From the NCBI RefSeq assembly GCF_900112335.1, contig NZ_FOLG01000009.1:62001-126000 (forward strand): a DNA stretch of 64,000 bases, read 5' to 3'. The DNA is from Tropicimonas isoalkanivorans. Its GTDB lineage: Bacteria; Pseudomonadota; Alphaproteobacteria; Rhodobacterales; Rhodobacteraceae. The notes below the pieces were generated by a model. The model did no database searches. It saw only the letters and a list, made by a program, of their open reading frames with translations, and was not told the DNA's origin. Shown in pieces: positions 25,355-37,780 of the stretch. Every line of letters starts with the position of its first letter. Position 1 is the first letter of the stretch. A program made the position numbers and the translations under genes.

Positions 25355-27867
25355 GCGACAATGACACCAAAAAGACCTTGGGCCTGAAGGGCGGCACACG
25401 CTCTGGCTCCGTGAAGCAGAGTTTCAGCCACGGGCGGACGAAGAACGTCGTGGTCGAGACGAAGCGCAAGCGGGTCGTGGTGCCGAAGCCCGGGTCCGCG
25501 AAGTCCGGCGGCGGCGGTGCCGCTTCGGCCGATCCGTCGCGCCGTCCGGCCGGGATTTCCGATGCCGAAATGGACCGCCGCCTGAAGGCGCTTCAGGCCG
25601 CCAAAGCCCGCGAGGCCGATGAGGCCAAGGAACGGGAAGAGGAAGAAAAGCGTCGCGAAGAAGAACGCGAACGCCGCCGCGCCGAGGTTGAAGCCAAGGA
25701 ACGCGAGGATCGCGAACGCGAGGAAGCGCTCAAGGCGAAGGCCGAGGAAGACGAGCGCCAGAAGCGCGAGGCCGAGGAATCCGCCAAGCGCGAGCGGGAG
25801 GAAAAGGCAGCGCAGAAGGCCGAGGCCTCCAAGCCGACCGCGGCGGCAGCGGCCGAAGAGTCGCCCGCCCCGCAGAAAACCTTCACCAAGCCGGATGCGC
25901 CGTCCCGCAAGGGCGACCGCGACGACCGCCAGCGCGACACGCGTGGCAAGGGCCGCGACGACAACCGCCGTTCCGGCAAGCTGACCCTCAACCAGGCTCT
26001 CTCTGGCGAGGGTGGAGGCCGGCAGCGGTCGCTTGCCGCGATGAAGCGCAAGCAGGAGCGTGCCCGGCAAAAGGCCATGGGCGGCGGCGAGAACCGCGAG
26101 AAGGTCGTGCGCGACGTTCAGGTGCCTGAGACGATCGTGGTCAGCGAACTGGCCAACAGGATGGCCGAACGTGTGGCCGACGTCGTCAAGGCGCTCATGC
26201 AGAACGGCATGATGGTTACGCAAAACCAGTCCATCGACGCGGACACGGCGGAGCTGATCGTCGAGGAATTCGGCCACAAGGTCGTCCGTGTGTCGGACGC
26301 CGACGTGGAGCAGGTCATCGACACGGTCGAGGACAAGGATGAGGACCTTCAGTCCCGTCCGCCGGTCGTCACCGTCATGGGCCACGTCGACCACGGCAAG
26401 ACCTCGCTGTTGGACGCCATTCGCCACGCCAAGGTCGTCTCCGGCGAAGCGGGCGGGATTACGCAACACATCGGCGCCTATCAGGTGAAAACCGATGGCG
26501 GACAGTTGCTGACGTTCCTCGATACGCCCGGCCACGCGGCCTTTACGTCCATGCGGGCCCGCGGCGCTCAGGTGACGGATATCGTCGTTCTGGTCGTCGC
26601 CGCGGATGACGCGGTGATGCCGCAGACGGTCGAGGCGATCAACCATGCCAAGGCCGCCGGCGTGCCGATGATCGTGGCGATCAACAAGGTCGACAAACCC
26701 AACGCCGTTCCGGACAAGGTGCGGACCGACCTGCTCCAGCACGAAGTGATCGTGGAGCAGATGTCCGGTGAAGTTCAGGACGTGGAGGTTTCGGCCATCA
26801 GCGGCCAGGGCCTGGACGAACTGCTCGACGCGATTGCGCTGCAAGCGGAAATCCTGGAGCTGAAGGCTAACCCCGACCGCGCCGCCGCAGGCGCCGTGAT
26901 CGAGGCGCAGCTCGATGTGGGCCGCGGCCCGGTCGCGACTGTGCTTGTTCAGAACGGCACGCTGCGTCAGGGCGATATCTTCGTCGTCGGCGAGCAGTGG
27001 GGCAAGGTCCGAGCGCTGGTCAACGACCAGGGCGAACGCGTCACCGAAGCCGGTCCGTCAGTTCCTGTAGAGGTGCTCGGCCTGAACGGCACGCCGGAGG
27101 CGGGCGACGTTCTTAACGTGGTCGAAACCGAAGCGCAGGCCCGTGAAATCGCGGAATACCGCGAGCAGGCGGCCAAAGAGAAACGCGCCGCCGCTGGCGC
27201 CGCGACGTCTCTGGAACAGCTTTTGGCGAAGGCCAAGGAAGACGAAAACGTCAAGGAACTGCCGGTGCTGGTGAAAGCCGACGTGCAGGGCTCTGCCGAG
27301 GCAATCGTGCAGGCGCTGGAGAAGGTGGGCAACGACGAGGTGCGGGTGCGCGTATTGCACTCCGCGGTCGGCGCCATCACCGAATCCGATATCGGCCTCG
27401 CCGAAGCGAGCGGTGCGCCAGTCATCGGCTTCAACGTCCGTGCGAACGCGCCTGCCCGTGCCGCCGCAAACCAGAAAGGCGTGGAAATCCGCTACTATTC
27501 GGTGATCTACGACTTGGTGGACGACGTGAAAGCGGCTGCATCGGGTCTGCTGTCTGCAGAGGTTCGGGAGAACTTCATCGGCTATGCCGAGATCAAGGAG
27601 GTCTTCAAGGTCTCCGGCGTCGGCAAGGTGGCGGGCTGCCTCGTCACCGAGGGCATTGCACGCCGCTCGGCCGGGGTGCGCCTGCTGCGGGACGACGTGG
27701 TGATCCACGAAGGCACGCTGAAGACGCTGAAGCGCTTCAAGGACGAGGTCAGCGAGGTCCAGTCCGGTCAGGAATGCGGTATGGCGTTCGAGAACTACGA
27801 CGACATCCGCCAAGGCGACGTGATCGAAATCTTCGAGCGCGAGGAGGTCGAGCGCACGCTCGCCTGA
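25351..27867 (+). CDS. infB: Translation initiation factor IF-2
   Basis: IF-2 is the GTPase that places initiator tRNA on the ribosome. The 838-residue protein starts with an IF-2 associated segment ([20 protein letters not shown]), followed by a long charged coiled coil of Glu/Lys/Arg (about residues 80-170). The G domain has [13 protein letters not shown] and NKVD. Beta-barrel and C-terminal domains follow, including the DVQGSAEAI block. The start ATG overlaps the ylxR stop (ATGA). A strong 16-bp terminator follows the gene and ends the operon. Confidence 0.97.
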   Translation: MSDNDTKKTLGLKGGTRSGSVKQSFSHGRTKNVVVETKRKRVVVPKPGSAKSGGGGAASADPSRRPAGISDAEMDRRLKALQAAKAREADEAKEREEEEKRREEERERRRAEVEAKEREDREREEALKAKAEEDERQKREAEESAKREREEKAAQKAEASKPTAAAAAEESPAPQKTFTKPDAPSRKGDRDDRQRDTRGKGRDDNRRSGKLTLNQALSGEGGGRQRSLAAMKRKQERARQKAMGGGENREKVVRDVQVPETIVVSELANRMAERVADVVKALMQNGMMVTQNQSIDADTAELIVEEFGHKVVRVSDADVEQVIDTVEDKDEDLQSRPPVVTVMGHVDHGKTSLLDAIRHAKVVSGEAGGITQHIGAYQVKTDGGQLLTFLDTPGHAAFTSMRARGAQVTDIVVLVVAADDAVMPQTVEAINHAKAAGVPMIVAINKVDKPNAVPDKVRTDLLQHEVIVEQMSGEVQDVEVSAISGQGLDELLDAIALQAEILELKANPDRAAAGAVIEAQLDVGRGPVATVLVQNGTLRQGDIFVVGEQWGKVRALVNDQGERVTEAGPSVPVEVLGLNGTPEAGDVLNVVETEAQAREIAEYREQAAKEKRAAAGAATSLEQLLAKAKEDENVKELPVLVKADVQGSAEAIVQALEKVGNDEVRVRVLHSAVGAITESDIGLAEASGAPVIGFNVRANAPARAAANQKGVEIRYYSVIYDLVDDVKAAASGLLSAEVRENFIGYAEIKEVFKVSGVGKVAGCLVTEGIARRSAGVRLLRDDVVIHEGTLKTLKRFKDEVSEVQSGQECGMAFENYDDIRQGDVIEIFEREEVERTLA

Positions 27868-27887
27868 CCTCTTCGGACAGTTCGCAC

Positions 27888-27930
27888 ATGGAAAAGGGCG
27901 GCCTTTACTCGGGCCGCCCTTTTCCATTGT
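27888..27930 (+). terminator. Rho-independent terminator of the rimP-infB operon
   Basis: A perfect 16-bp stem (27888-27903 with 27912-27927, loop TTTACTCG) is rich in GC at the loop side. Its second arm contains TTTTCC, and the hairpin begins 20 bases after the infB stop. Confidence 0.85.
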
Positions 27931-27964
27931 TCGCGCGTTTACGGTATCTGGCGGGTTTGACCCG

Positions 27965-28105
27965 TCAGGCAGCCTCTTTCTCGTTCACGGGATTACCTTT
28001 GAACAGCCGTTCACCGACGCGCACCAGAATGCGGCCGTCGGTCAGGTCCTGGACGAAAATCCCCTGGACTGAGATATGTTTGCTTACGGTGATTGTCCTG
28101 AGCAT
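27965..28105 (-). CDS. Small conserved-looking protein, 46 residues
   Basis: This 46-residue ORF begins at ATG 28105 with a near-perfect ribosome-binding site (GGAGGAGGA) about eight bases before it, which is the main reason to accept it. The product (MLRTITVSKHISVQGIFVQD, then GRILVRVGERLFKGNPV and an acidic end) is predicted to be a small beta-rich protein with no cysteines and no signal peptide. I do not recognise a named family, although I believe similar short proteins occur in other roseobacters. It faces infB across the terminator and has an AT-rich region upstream, unlike its neighbours. Confidence 0.65.
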   Translation of the reverse strand: MLRTITVSKHISVQGIFVQDLTDGRILVRVGERLFKGNPVNEKEAA

Positions 28106-28246
28106 CGAGTGAATCCTCCTCCGCTTTGATTGGTTCCCTCTGCTCAACAGTATTTTCTTTAAATCGATTTTTCACTGTTAAATTTGTCACAGATGGGTGA
28201 AAACCGATGAAATATTAGGCATATAGCAAACGTGTCGCAGCGTAAT

Positions 28247-28645
28247 CTACAGCCAGTCCCGTAGATGGGCGACGAGTGGAACGTCGGCGGGCGGCATCGG
28301 AAAGTCGCGCAGCCTCTCCGGCCTCACCCACCTGAGCGCCTGCCCCTCCCGCGATTCGGGAGTCCCCTGCCACTTGCGGCACGCGAAGAGCGGCATGAGG
28401 AGGTGAAAGTCCTCGTAGACGTGGCTGGCGAAGGTCAGCGGCGCGAGGCAGGAGGCCCAGGTGTCGATTCCCAGTTCCTCCTGAAGCTCCCGGATCAGCG
28501 CGGTTTCCGGCGTCTCACCTGGCTCCACCTTTCCGCCGGGAAACTCCCAGAGTCCGGCCATCGACTTGCCGTCGGGTCGTTGCGAGAGGAGGACGCGGCC
28601 ATCCCTATCGATCAGGGCGACGGCCGACACCAGGACGGACTTCAC
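28247..28645 (-). CDS. mutT: 8-oxo-dGTP diphosphatase, MutT-type NUDIX
   Basis: This 132-residue NUDIX protein matches MutT: VLVSAVALIDRDGRVLLSQRP at the start, then LWEFPGGKVEPGETPETALI and RELQEELGI forming the NUDIX box, and a late segment with HVYEDFHLLMPLFACRKW. MutT removes 8-oxo-dGTP from the nucleotide pool. The start is GTG 28645, which overlaps the argJ stop (GTGA). Its place directly after argJ is a common arrangement in alphaproteobacteria. A general NUDIX role is the cautious alternative. Confidence 0.9.
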   Translation of the reverse strand: MKSVLVSAVALIDRDGRVLLSQRPDGKSMAGLWEFPGGKVEPGETPETALIRELQEELGIDTWASCLAPLTFASHVYEDFHLLMPLFACRKWQGTPESREGQALRWVRPERLRDFPMPPADVPLVAHLRDWL

Positions 28646-29889
28646 GAACGATAGTCCGCGTTGATGGAAATGTACCCGTGCGTCAGATCGCAGGTCCAGG
28701 CGGTGAAGGCGCCGTGCCCCAGGCCCAGATCGACGCTCAGCACGAGTTCCGGCTGCTTCATGTAGGCCGCACCAGCCGCTTCGGTGTAGCTCTCGGCGAC
28801 CCATCCGTTCTCGGCGACGAGAATATCGCCGAACCGGATGGTCAGCCGGTCGCGATCAGCCTCCGCACCGGATTTACCAACGGCCATCACGACTCGGCCC
28901 CAATTCGGGTCCTCGCCGGCGACGGCCGTCTTGACGAGCGGCGAGTTGGCGATGGACATGGCGATCGTCTTGGCTTGGGTGTCGTCTGCCGCGCCGGTCA
29001 CCCGGATTTCGAGAAACTTAGAAGCCCCCTCGCCGTCTCGGACGACCTGCTGCGCGAGATCCAGCATGACGCCATGCAACGCGTCGGAAAAGGCGCGGCC
29101 CTCGAGGCTGTCGGCATCCTCGACCGTGACACCGCCCTGACCGGTTGCGGCCAGCATCAGCGAATCGGACGTAGAGGTATCGCCATCCACCGTGATGGCG
29201 TTGAATGTCACGCCCGTGTGGCCCGCGAGAAGCTTTTGGAGCAAAGGCTGCGGCACGGCAGCGTCGGTGAAGATGTATACCAGCATCGTCGCCATGTCCG
29301 GCGCGATCATGCCGGAGCCCTTGGCTATCCCGGCAATGCGGACCGTGCCGGAGGGGGTCTCCAGGACGGCACCGGCGCCCTTGGGGAACGTGTCCGTCGT
29401 GCGAATAGCCTGTGCTGCGGACTCCACGGCATCAGCGTCCAGACTGGAAACGAGCGCTTCGACCTTCGCTATGATGCGGTCGTGCGGAAGCCGCTCACCG
29501 ATCACGCCGGTCGAAGCGGTGAACACACGCGACACGGGCACCCCCGCCGCGGCGGACACCGCATCGCAGATCTCACTGACCGAGCCGTCGCCTGCCTTAC
29601 CGGTGAAGGCGTTGGAATTGCCGGAGTTGACGAGGATCGCCGCGCCGGCCTCCGGGTCCGCCCCTTCCGCGATCTTCGCCTGACAGTCCAGAACCGGCGC
29701 AGAGCGAGTGGCGGACCGGGTAAAGACACCGGCAACCGTGCTGCCCGGCGCGAGCCGGGCCAGCATCACGTCAGTTCGATCGGCGTAGCGGACGCCCGCC
29801 TCTGCGGTGGCGAACTCAACACCGGCGATGACCGGCAACTGGGGAAACCGCTCCGGCGCGAGCGGCGAGATGGCAAGCTTTCCGGCCAT
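28642..29889 (-). CDS. argJ: Bifunctional glutamate N-acetyltransferase/N-acetylglutamate synthase
   Basis: ArgJ transfers the acetyl group from N-acetylornithine to glutamate and can also use acetyl-CoA, closing the cyclic arginine pathway. The 415-residue precursor contains the self-cleavage site in KGSGMIAPDMATMLVY, where the threonine of the ATM triplet becomes the N-terminus of the beta chain. Other typical blocks are ILVNSGNSNAFTGKAG, ASTGVIGE and the C-terminal DLTHGYISINADYRS. It follows the parvulin gene by about 20 bases and overlaps mutT by four. Confidence 0.96.
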   Translation of the reverse strand: MAGKLAISPLAPERFPQLPVIAGVEFATAEAGVRYADRTDVMLARLAPGSTVAGVFTRSATRSAPVLDCQAKIAEGADPEAGAAILVNSGNSNAFTGKAGDGSVSEICDAVSAAAGVPVSRVFTASTGVIGERLPHDRIIAKVEALVSSLDADAVESAAQAIRTTDTFPKGAGAVLETPSGTVRIAGIAKGSGMIAPDMATMLVYIFTDAAVPQPLLQKLLAGHTGVTFNAITVDGDTSTSDSLMLAATGQGGVTVEDADSLEGRAFSDALHGVMLDLAQQVVRDGEGASKFLEIRVTGAADDTQAKTIAMSIANSPLVKTAVAGEDPNWGRVVMAVGKSGAEADRDRLTIRFGDILVAENGWVAESYTEAAGAAYMKQPELVLSVDLGLGHGAFTAWTCDLTHGYISINADYRS

Positions 29890-29910
29890 GGCACCCTCCG
29901 GTCGTTGGTA

Positions 29911-30780
29911 TCAGTCGGCCACGAGGTCGAGATTGTTGATGGCCGCCGGATCGAAATCGATCTCAGGCTTCTCGACGTCCACTTCGGCCAGAACTTCGCG
30001 GACAGCTTCGTCGACGACCTTGTTCTGAATCTCCGTGGCAAGTTCTCCGCGAACCTCTTCCAGCGGCGGCGCTTCGGCAAGGCGCGTCTCGTTCAGCTTG
30101 ATGATGTGCCAGCCGAACTGCGTCTGCACCGGGTCGGACACGTCGCCGGGTTCGAGCGTCATCGCGACTTCTTCGAATTCCGGCACCATCATGCCTTCGC
30201 TGAACCAGCCGAGGTCGCCCCCGTTGGGTCCGGACGGGCCCGTGGATTTCTCCTTGGCGACTTCCGCGAAATCGGCACCGCCGGCGATCTCTTCCTTGAT
30301 CGCCTGGGCCTCTTCTTCGGTTTCGACGAGGATATGCGCGGCGTTGTATTCCGTCTTGGGCTCGGCATTGGCAAAACGGGCGTCGTAGGCCTCCTGCAGC
30401 GCTTCCTCCGTCACCGCGGCCTGCACCTTCTTGCCCAGGGCCTCACCCGCCAGAAGGCCGGAGGTCTGGTTGTCGATCTGAAGCTGCGTGGCCCGCGTGA
30501 CCTCGCCGCCCAGCGACTGCGCGAGGGCTGTCTGCTGCACGAGCTGGTCCAGAACGCCTTCGAACAGCACGCTCGGTTCAAGCTGCTGATATTGCGCCGG
30601 CAGGGCATTGCGCGCCACGATCATGTGGCCCAACGTGATCTCCTGGCCGCCGACGGTTGCCACGACGGTATCAGCCGTCACCTCCTGCGTTTCCGGCGCG
30701 GCGTCCTGCGCCAGCACCGGCACGGCGGCGACGGCGGCAAGGATCAGCCCGGCGGCCCAGGATTTGTTTGTCATACGCAT
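29911..30780 (-). CDS. Periplasmic parvulin-type peptidyl-prolyl isomerase
   Basis: This 289-residue exported protein has a signal peptide ending after VPVLAQ, an N-terminal helical chaperone region, and one parvulin domain. The domain includes AAHILVETEEEA, GADFAEVAKEKSTGPSG, GGDLGWFSEGMMVPEFE and the terminal FGWHIIKL. It would help fold secreted proteins in the periplasm, similar to PrsA or the SurA-like proteins of alphaproteobacteria. ATG 30780 is preceded by AGGAG at good spacing. It is the first gene of a group with argJ and mutT and diverges from secA, another protein-export gene. Confidence 0.9.
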   Translation of the reverse strand: MRMTNKSWAAGLILAAVAAVPVLAQDAAPETQEVTADTVVATVGGQEITLGHMIVARNALPAQYQQLEPSVLFEGVLDQLVQQTALAQSLGGEVTRATQLQIDNQTSGLLAGEALGKKVQAAVTEEALQEAYDARFANAEPKTEYNAAHILVETEEEAQAIKEEIAGGADFAEVAKEKSTGPSGPNGGDLGWFSEGMMVPEFEEVAMTLEPGDVSDPVQTQFGWHIIKLNETRLAEAPPLEEVRGELATEIQNKVVDEAVREVLAEVDVEKPEIDFDPAAINNLDLVAD

Positions 30781-30818
30781 CGTGATTGGCTCCTGTTCAG
30801 CCGCGCTCCTCCGCGGCG

Positions 30819-30847
30819 TTGACACTGTAACGGCGCGCCCTTACATC
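30819..30847 (+). promoter_or_regulatory. Possible sigma-70-type promoter for secA
   Basis: A perfect TTGACA (30819-30824) is followed after 16-17 bases by TTACAT/TACATC, a weak match to TATAAT. It lies about 110 bases before the secA start in the divergent region. Confidence 0.4.
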
Positions 30848-30954
30848 CCGCGTTGTCCGGGAGGCGGACGGGCTCTTCGTTGGATGCTTGGTAACGATGC
30901 GCGGAGGGGCCTACAAGGCATCCTCTCACACGAATGCGTCAAGGCGGAGCACAT

Positions 30955-33693
<2,739 letters not shown>

Positions 33694-33866
33694 CACATCC
33701 ACAAGATATCGCTGCCGGCGCACCATCTTGGGATGTTCTTAACGGTACCAGGCGACCCATTGATTTGCGGGTCGATCGAAGTGACTGATACAGGACAGGT
33801 CTTCGCCACGTCTGTGCCCAACTTCCTACCTAGGTTGTTAACAGACGCTGGAGCGTGGAGGCAGAC

Positions 33867-34883
33867 ATGAAGATGAATCGGCGCACGACCATGGCCGGCA
33901 CGGTGTTCTTTGCGGCACTTGCCACCGGCTACGTGACAATCGACCCCGAAGCGCTGGCTTCGCGGTTCATGATGTCTTCTGCTGACGCCGGAGCGCAGGC
34001 CCTGCAGCCAATCCAGGCGGCCTCGGCGGAGACTGTCCCAGTCGCCTATGCCGAGGCGGTTCCTACGATGCCGGCCGAACCGGCAATCGTGACCCTGGAG
34101 CTGCCCGCACCTGAGATGTTCGGCGACCGGACACCCGCGGCGGACACCGGCGCAGGATCGGAGGCCGTGGCCGAGACCGATGCCTTCAGCCCCTTCGGCC
34201 TGCGGTGCAATACGACACTCAAGGCTGAACCCGGCCCGGCCGCGACCGTGCGGCTGCGGCTTAGCGCGCCGTGTCACGGTGGCGAGGTGGTCACCATCCG
34301 GCATGAAGGGCTGCACTTTACTGATGTGACGGGATCGGATGGGATCCTCACCGAGCTGATCCCCGCGCTTGCGAATGATGCGACGTTCGAAATCACGCTG
34401 GCCGACGGCACCAAGGTGCAGACCGCGCTGGAGGTTCCGAAGGCGGAATCCTATGAGCGGGTCGCGCTGCAATGGCAGGGAAAGGCCGGGCTGGAGCTTC
34501 ATGCGTTCGAGTTTGGCGCGGGCTACGGCGACGCCGGACATGTCCATGCGACGGCCCCGTATTCGCCCGAACGCGCTGTGCGCCAGCGGGCCGGGTTCCT
34601 GACCCGCCTGGGCAGGGACACGATTCCCGGCGGCTGGGTGAGCGAGATCTATTCCTACCCGTCCGCAGGGGCCCGCGAACGTGGCGCGATCCGAATCTCC
34701 ATCGAGGCCGAGATCACGGCAGCCAACTGCGGCAAGGCCGTGTCGGCCGAAACGCTTCTGCGCGACGCCGGGAGCCCCTTTGACACCCAGAGCCTGACGC
34801 TCTCCATTCCGGGCTGTGACGCGATCGGCCAGTTTCTCGTGCTGTCCGACAGCATGCCCGACCTGGCGTTCGCCGCGAACTGA
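33867..34883 (+). CDS. Exported protein of unknown function, downstream of secA
   Basis: I do not recognise this 338-residue protein. It begins with a basic stretch and one hydrophobic segment (TMAGTVFFAALATGYVTI), so it is exported or membrane-anchored. It continues with an alanine-, glutamate- and proline-rich region (about residues 40-100) and a folded C-terminal part with two cysteine pairs (RCNTTLKA...APCHGGE and TAANCGKA...IPGCDAIG). These suggest disulfides in the periplasm. ATG 33867 was chosen because GTGGAGG precedes it. It stands between secA and rnd, about 170 bases after secA; homologues next to secA are sometimes labelled translocases, for which I see no basis. Confidence 0.7.
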   Translation: MKMNRRTTMAGTVFFAALATGYVTIDPEALASRFMMSSADAGAQALQPIQAASAETVPVAYAEAVPTMPAEPAIVTLELPAPEMFGDRTPAADTGAGSEAVAETDAFSPFGLRCNTTLKAEPGPAATVRLRLSAPCHGGEVVTIRHEGLHFTDVTGSDGILTELIPALANDATFEITLADGTKVQTALEVPKAESYERVALQWQGKAGLELHAFEFGAGYGDAGHVHATAPYSPERAVRQRAGFLTRLGRDTIPGGWVSEIYSYPSAGARERGAIRISIEAEITAANCGKAVSAETLLRDAGSPFDTQSLTLSIPGCDAIGQFLVLSDSMPDLAFAAN

Positions 34884-34977
34884 CCCGGCGACCTTCCGTC
34901 CGACCCGGGCGGTCGCCATTGAAATCGCGCCGCCGGGCTCGTATCTGGGCGCGTATCCAAGACACGAGGCCCGGCCA

Positions 34978-35589
34978 ATGGCGATCCATCTCCACCAGAA
35001 TGACCTTCCCGACGGGTTCGACCTTGGACCGCAGGTCGCCATCGACTGCGAGACCATGGGCCTGGACCCGCACCGGGACCGGCTCTGCCTCGTTCAGCTG
35101 TCCGGCGGAGACGGAAACGCCCACCTCGTACAGGTGGCGCGTGGGCAGACCGAGGCGCCGAATCTCTCAAGGATGCTGTCCGATCCGGACGTTCTGAAGC
35201 TGTTCCACTTCGGCCGCTTCGATATCGCTGCACTTTACAATGCCTTCGGCGCTCTCGCGACGCCGGTCTACTGCACCAAGATCGCCTCCAAGCTGGTGCG
35301 GACCTACACGGACCGGCACGGGCTCAAGAACCTGTGTCAGGAGCTGCTGGGGATCGACCTGTCCAAACAGCAACAGTCCAGCGATTGGGGCGCGGCGGAA
35401 CTGACGCCGTCCCAGAAGGAATACGCGGCCTCTGACGTGCTCTATCTGCACCGCCTGATGGCTGCACTCGATGGTCGCCTGGAACGCGAGGGCCGGACGG
35501 ACCTGGCGCGTGCCTGTTTCGATTTCCTGCCGACCCGCGCCAAACTCGACCTCGCCGGCTGGCCGGAGATCGACATTTTTGCCCACTGA
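34978..35589 (+). CDS. Ribonuclease D-like 3'-5' exonuclease (DEDDy family)
   Basis: The 203-residue protein consists of a single DEDDy exonuclease domain: IDCETMGLDPHRDRLCLVQL (Exo I with D and E), HFGRFDIAAL (Exo II), and DWGAAELTPSQKEYAASDVLYL (Exo III with the YxxxD tyrosine and aspartate). It lacks the HRDC domains of full-length E. coli RNase D, so it is the short form common in alphaproteobacteria. It would trim RNA 3' ends, probably tRNA precursors. It stands seven bases before the lptC start and is probably co-transcribed with the LPS export genes. Confidence 0.9.
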   Translation: MAIHLHQNDLPDGFDLGPQVAIDCETMGLDPHRDRLCLVQLSGGDGNAHLVQVARGQTEAPNLSRMLSDPDVLKLFHFGRFDIAALYNAFGALATPVYCTKIASKLVRTYTDRHGLKNLCQELLGIDLSKQQQSSDWGAAELTPSQKEYAASDVLYLHRLMAALDGRLEREGRTDLARACFDFLPTRAKLDLAGWPEIDIFAH

Positions 35590-35596
35590 TCTCGTC

Positions 35597-36205
35597 ATGG
35601 CCGCGCGCGACAACCTCCATTCTCGAGTCGTCGCCTGGCTCAAGGTCATTCTGCCGCTTGCGGCGCTCGCGCTGCTGTCGACCCTTTTTCTCGTCGCCCG
35701 ATCCGGCCCCGACGCTAAGCTCCCTTTTTCACAGAAGGACCTTGAGGAGATGGCAAGCGAGCAGCGCGTGGAAGCGCCGGAGTTCGCGGGCCTGACGAAG
35801 GAGGGGCGCGCCATGAATATTTCAGCGCGCACCGCCACCCCGCGCGACACTGCGGGCCACGTAGTGGATGCGGTGGGAATCCGCGGTCAACTGGAAACGG
35901 GCGATGACAGCTCGATCCAACTCAGCGCCGACGAGGGGACCGTCTATTCCCTTAAGTCCCTCGCCCATCTCCAGGGCAACGTGCGGGTCAATACCTCCAC
36001 GGGATATACCATCGACGCGGAGGAACTGAACGCCGCGCTGAATCGGACCGACGTGGAAACGCCCGGCCCCGTGACGGCCGAAGGGCCGCTTGGGCGGATC
36101 GATGCCGGACGCATGGTCGTGACCCAGATGGGCCAGGAACGAGACGACGTGACTCTGGTTTTCAAGGACGGGGTCAAACTGATATACCTGCCGCAAAATC
36201 AGTAA
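35597..36205 (+). CDS. lptC: LPS export protein LptC
   Basis: LptC is the inner-membrane bitopic protein that passes lipopolysaccharide from LptB2FG to LptA. The 202-residue product has one N-terminal transmembrane segment (about residues 12-32, [20 protein letters not shown]) and a periplasmic beta-jellyroll region with repeated acidic strands ending in [17 protein letters not shown]. Sequence conservation in this family is weak; position right before lptA and lptB supports the call. ATG 35597 starts seven bases after the rnd stop. Confidence 0.85.
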   Translation: MAARDNLHSRVVAWLKVILPLAALALLSTLFLVARSGPDAKLPFSQKDLEEMASEQRVEAPEFAGLTKEGRAMNISARTATPRDTAGHVVDAVGIRGQLETGDDSSIQLSADEGTVYSLKSLAHLQGNVRVNTSTGYTIDAEELNAALNRTDVETPGPVTAEGPLGRIDAGRMVVTQMGQERDDVTLVFKDGVKLIYLPQNQ

Positions 36206-36214
36206 GGTGCTGCA

Positions 36215-36727
36215 TTGTTTCTTCGGTCCCTGCCGTTTGCTACGGCGTTCCTCCTGCTTGCCGGCCCCCTGTTCGCGCAGGGCGCTTCCATCGGCTTCGG
36301 CAATTCCGACCACGACAGCTCGCTGCCGGTGGAGATCACCGCCGACCAGCTCGACGTGAACCAGACCGACGGGCGGGCCAAGTTCACCGGGAACGTGGTC
36401 GTGGGCCAGGGCGAGATGCGTCTGACCGGCGAGGTGGTCGACGTCGAATACGGGGACGCCGGGACAGGCACGACGGAGATCAAACGGCTTCATGCCACGG
36501 GTGGCGTGACGCTGGTGAATGGCTCCGAGGCCGCCGAAGGGCAGGAGGCTGTCTATACCATCGAGTCGGGCGAGGTCGTGATGACGGGCGACGTGCTTCT
36601 GACCCAGGGCGACAACGCCATGGCCGGCGAGAAACTGACGGTAAACCTGCAAACCGGCACCGGCGTGATGGAGGGACGCGTGCGCGTGGTGTTCCAGCCG
36701 CAGGAGCAGCAGGGAGCGGCGCAATGA
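36215..36727 (+). CDS. lptA: LPS transport periplasmic protein LptA
   Basis: LptA forms the periplasmic bridge for lipopolysaccharide. The 170-residue precursor has a signal peptide ([16 protein letters not shown]) and the OstA-like repeat strands [20 protein letters not shown] and VVDVEYG. It appears to begin at TTG 36215, with AAGGTG ahead of it and no in-frame ATG nearby, an unusual start that would lower expression. It lies nine bases after lptC and overlaps lptB by four (ATGA), so the three are one transport operon. Confidence 0.88.
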   Translation: MFLRSLPFATAFLLLAGPLFAQGASIGFGNSDHDSSLPVEITADQLDVNQTDGRAKFTGNVVVGQGEMRLTGEVVDVEYGDAGTGTTEIKRLHATGGVTLVNGSEAAEGQEAVYTIESGEVVMTGDVLLTQGDNAMAGEKLTVNLQTGTGVMEGRVRVVFQPQEQQGAAQ

Positions 36728-37488
36728 GAGCGCGCGAGCGAGGTCTTTCACTGACACCGGGAACATCCGGCTTACAGGTCGTGCAGTTGCGCAAGAGCTA
36801 TCGCCGCCGCCCAGTGATCCACGACGTCACGATGGAACTGCGCCGCGGTGAGGTCGTGGCGTTGCTCGGGCCGAACGGTTCGGGAAAGACCACGTGCTTT
36901 TACTCCATCGCGGGACTGGTGACCCCGGAATCCGGGCTCGTTCAGATAGACGGTCGGGATGTGACGACGCTGCCCATGTATCGGCGTGCACGATACGGCA
37001 TCGGCTATCTGCCTCAGGAGGTCTCGATCTTCCGGGGAATGTCGGTCGAGGACAACATCATGGCGATTCTCGAGATCGCCGTGCGGGACCGGCACAAACG
37101 GCGGGAGCGACTGGAGGATCTGCTGTCCGAGTTCGGCATCGAACACCTGCGCCGCGCCTCTGCCCTGTCACTCTCCGGGGGCGAAAGGCGCCGGGTGGAG
37201 ATTGCCCGCTGCCTCGCCGCCGAACCCCGCTACCTGCTGCTCGATGAGCCGTTCGCCGGCGTGGACCCGATCTCGGTCGGCGACATTCGGCAGCTCGTGA
37301 TGGATCTGAAAAACCGGGGCATCGGGGTGCTGGTGACCGATCACAACGTGAGAGAGACGTTGGAAATTGTCGACCGCGCCTACATCCTGCACGACGGAAA
37401 GGTCCTGATGAGCGGGTCGGCGGAGGATGTCGTGCGCGACGAGAACGTGCGCCGCGTCTACCTGGGTCAGAACTTCCGAATTAGCTGA
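36724..37488 (+). CDS. lptB: LPS export ABC transporter ATP-binding protein LptB
   Basis: LptB is the cytoplasmic ATPase that drives lipopolysaccharide extraction with LptF and LptG. The 254-residue protein has Walker [10 protein letters not shown], a Q-loop in [18 protein letters not shown], signature LSGGERRR, Walker [14 protein letters not shown] and the H-loop in [11 protein letters not shown]. The segment PQEVSIFR is typical of LptB. The extra N-terminal 15 residues are normal in this order. The start overlaps lptA by four bases. Unlike in many proteobacteria, rpoN does not follow. Confidence 0.96.
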   Translation: MRARERGLSLTPGTSGLQVVQLRKSYRRRPVIHDVTMELRRGEVVALLGPNGSGKTTCFYSIAGLVTPESGLVQIDGRDVTTLPMYRRARYGIGYLPQEVSIFRGMSVEDNIMAILEIAVRDRHKRRERLEDLLSEFGIEHLRRASALSLSGGERRRVEIARCLAAEPRYLLLDEPFAGVDPISVGDIRQLVMDLKNRGIGVLVTDHNVRETLEIVDRAYILHDGKVLMSGSAEDVVRDENVRRVYLGQNFRIS

Positions 37489-37522
37489 ACGGAAGGCTGC
37501 GTCGCGTTACCACGCGGCAACG

Positions 37523-37547
37523 AGAGGCCATGGAAAGGGCCTCTTTG
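37523..37547 (+). terminator. Probable lptB transcription terminator
   Basis: A seven-pair stem AGAGGCC/GGCCTCT (37523-37529, 37538-37544) is followed only by TTG, so it is a weak intrinsic terminator. It directly abuts the FNR box. Confidence 0.45.
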
Positions 37548-37558
37548 ATACGGATCAA
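37545..37558. promoter_or_regulatory. FNR/FnrL box, perfect consensus
   Basis: TTGATACGGATCAA matches TTGAT-N4-ATCAA at every position. With the box centred at -41.5, the start point would be near 37593, and TGCAAT (37582-37587) lies at the expected -10 place. This suggests oxygen-dependent transcription toward hpf. Confidence 0.65.
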
Positions 37559-37780
37559 GGACATTTTGTGCCCTCCTGGGGTGCAATCGAGGGGCCGCAT
37601 CGTTGCGCTTGATCGCGACGCGGCCGTTGACATCGGGGGTCGAACCGTCGCCAAATAAGAAAAATGCCCCATCATTCCGCCCTGACATTCGCGCTTTCCA
37701 AGTCTCGACGCCTCCGGGACGGTCGGCGCCGAGGAAAGCCACGGAGCACGCGCGTTTTCCACTTTTCTTTCGGGTACGCA

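Noticed and set aside
25111-26844. 577-codon minus-strand frame over infB
   Set aside because: Leucine- and arginine-rich mirror of the charged IF-2 coiled coil; no start signal.
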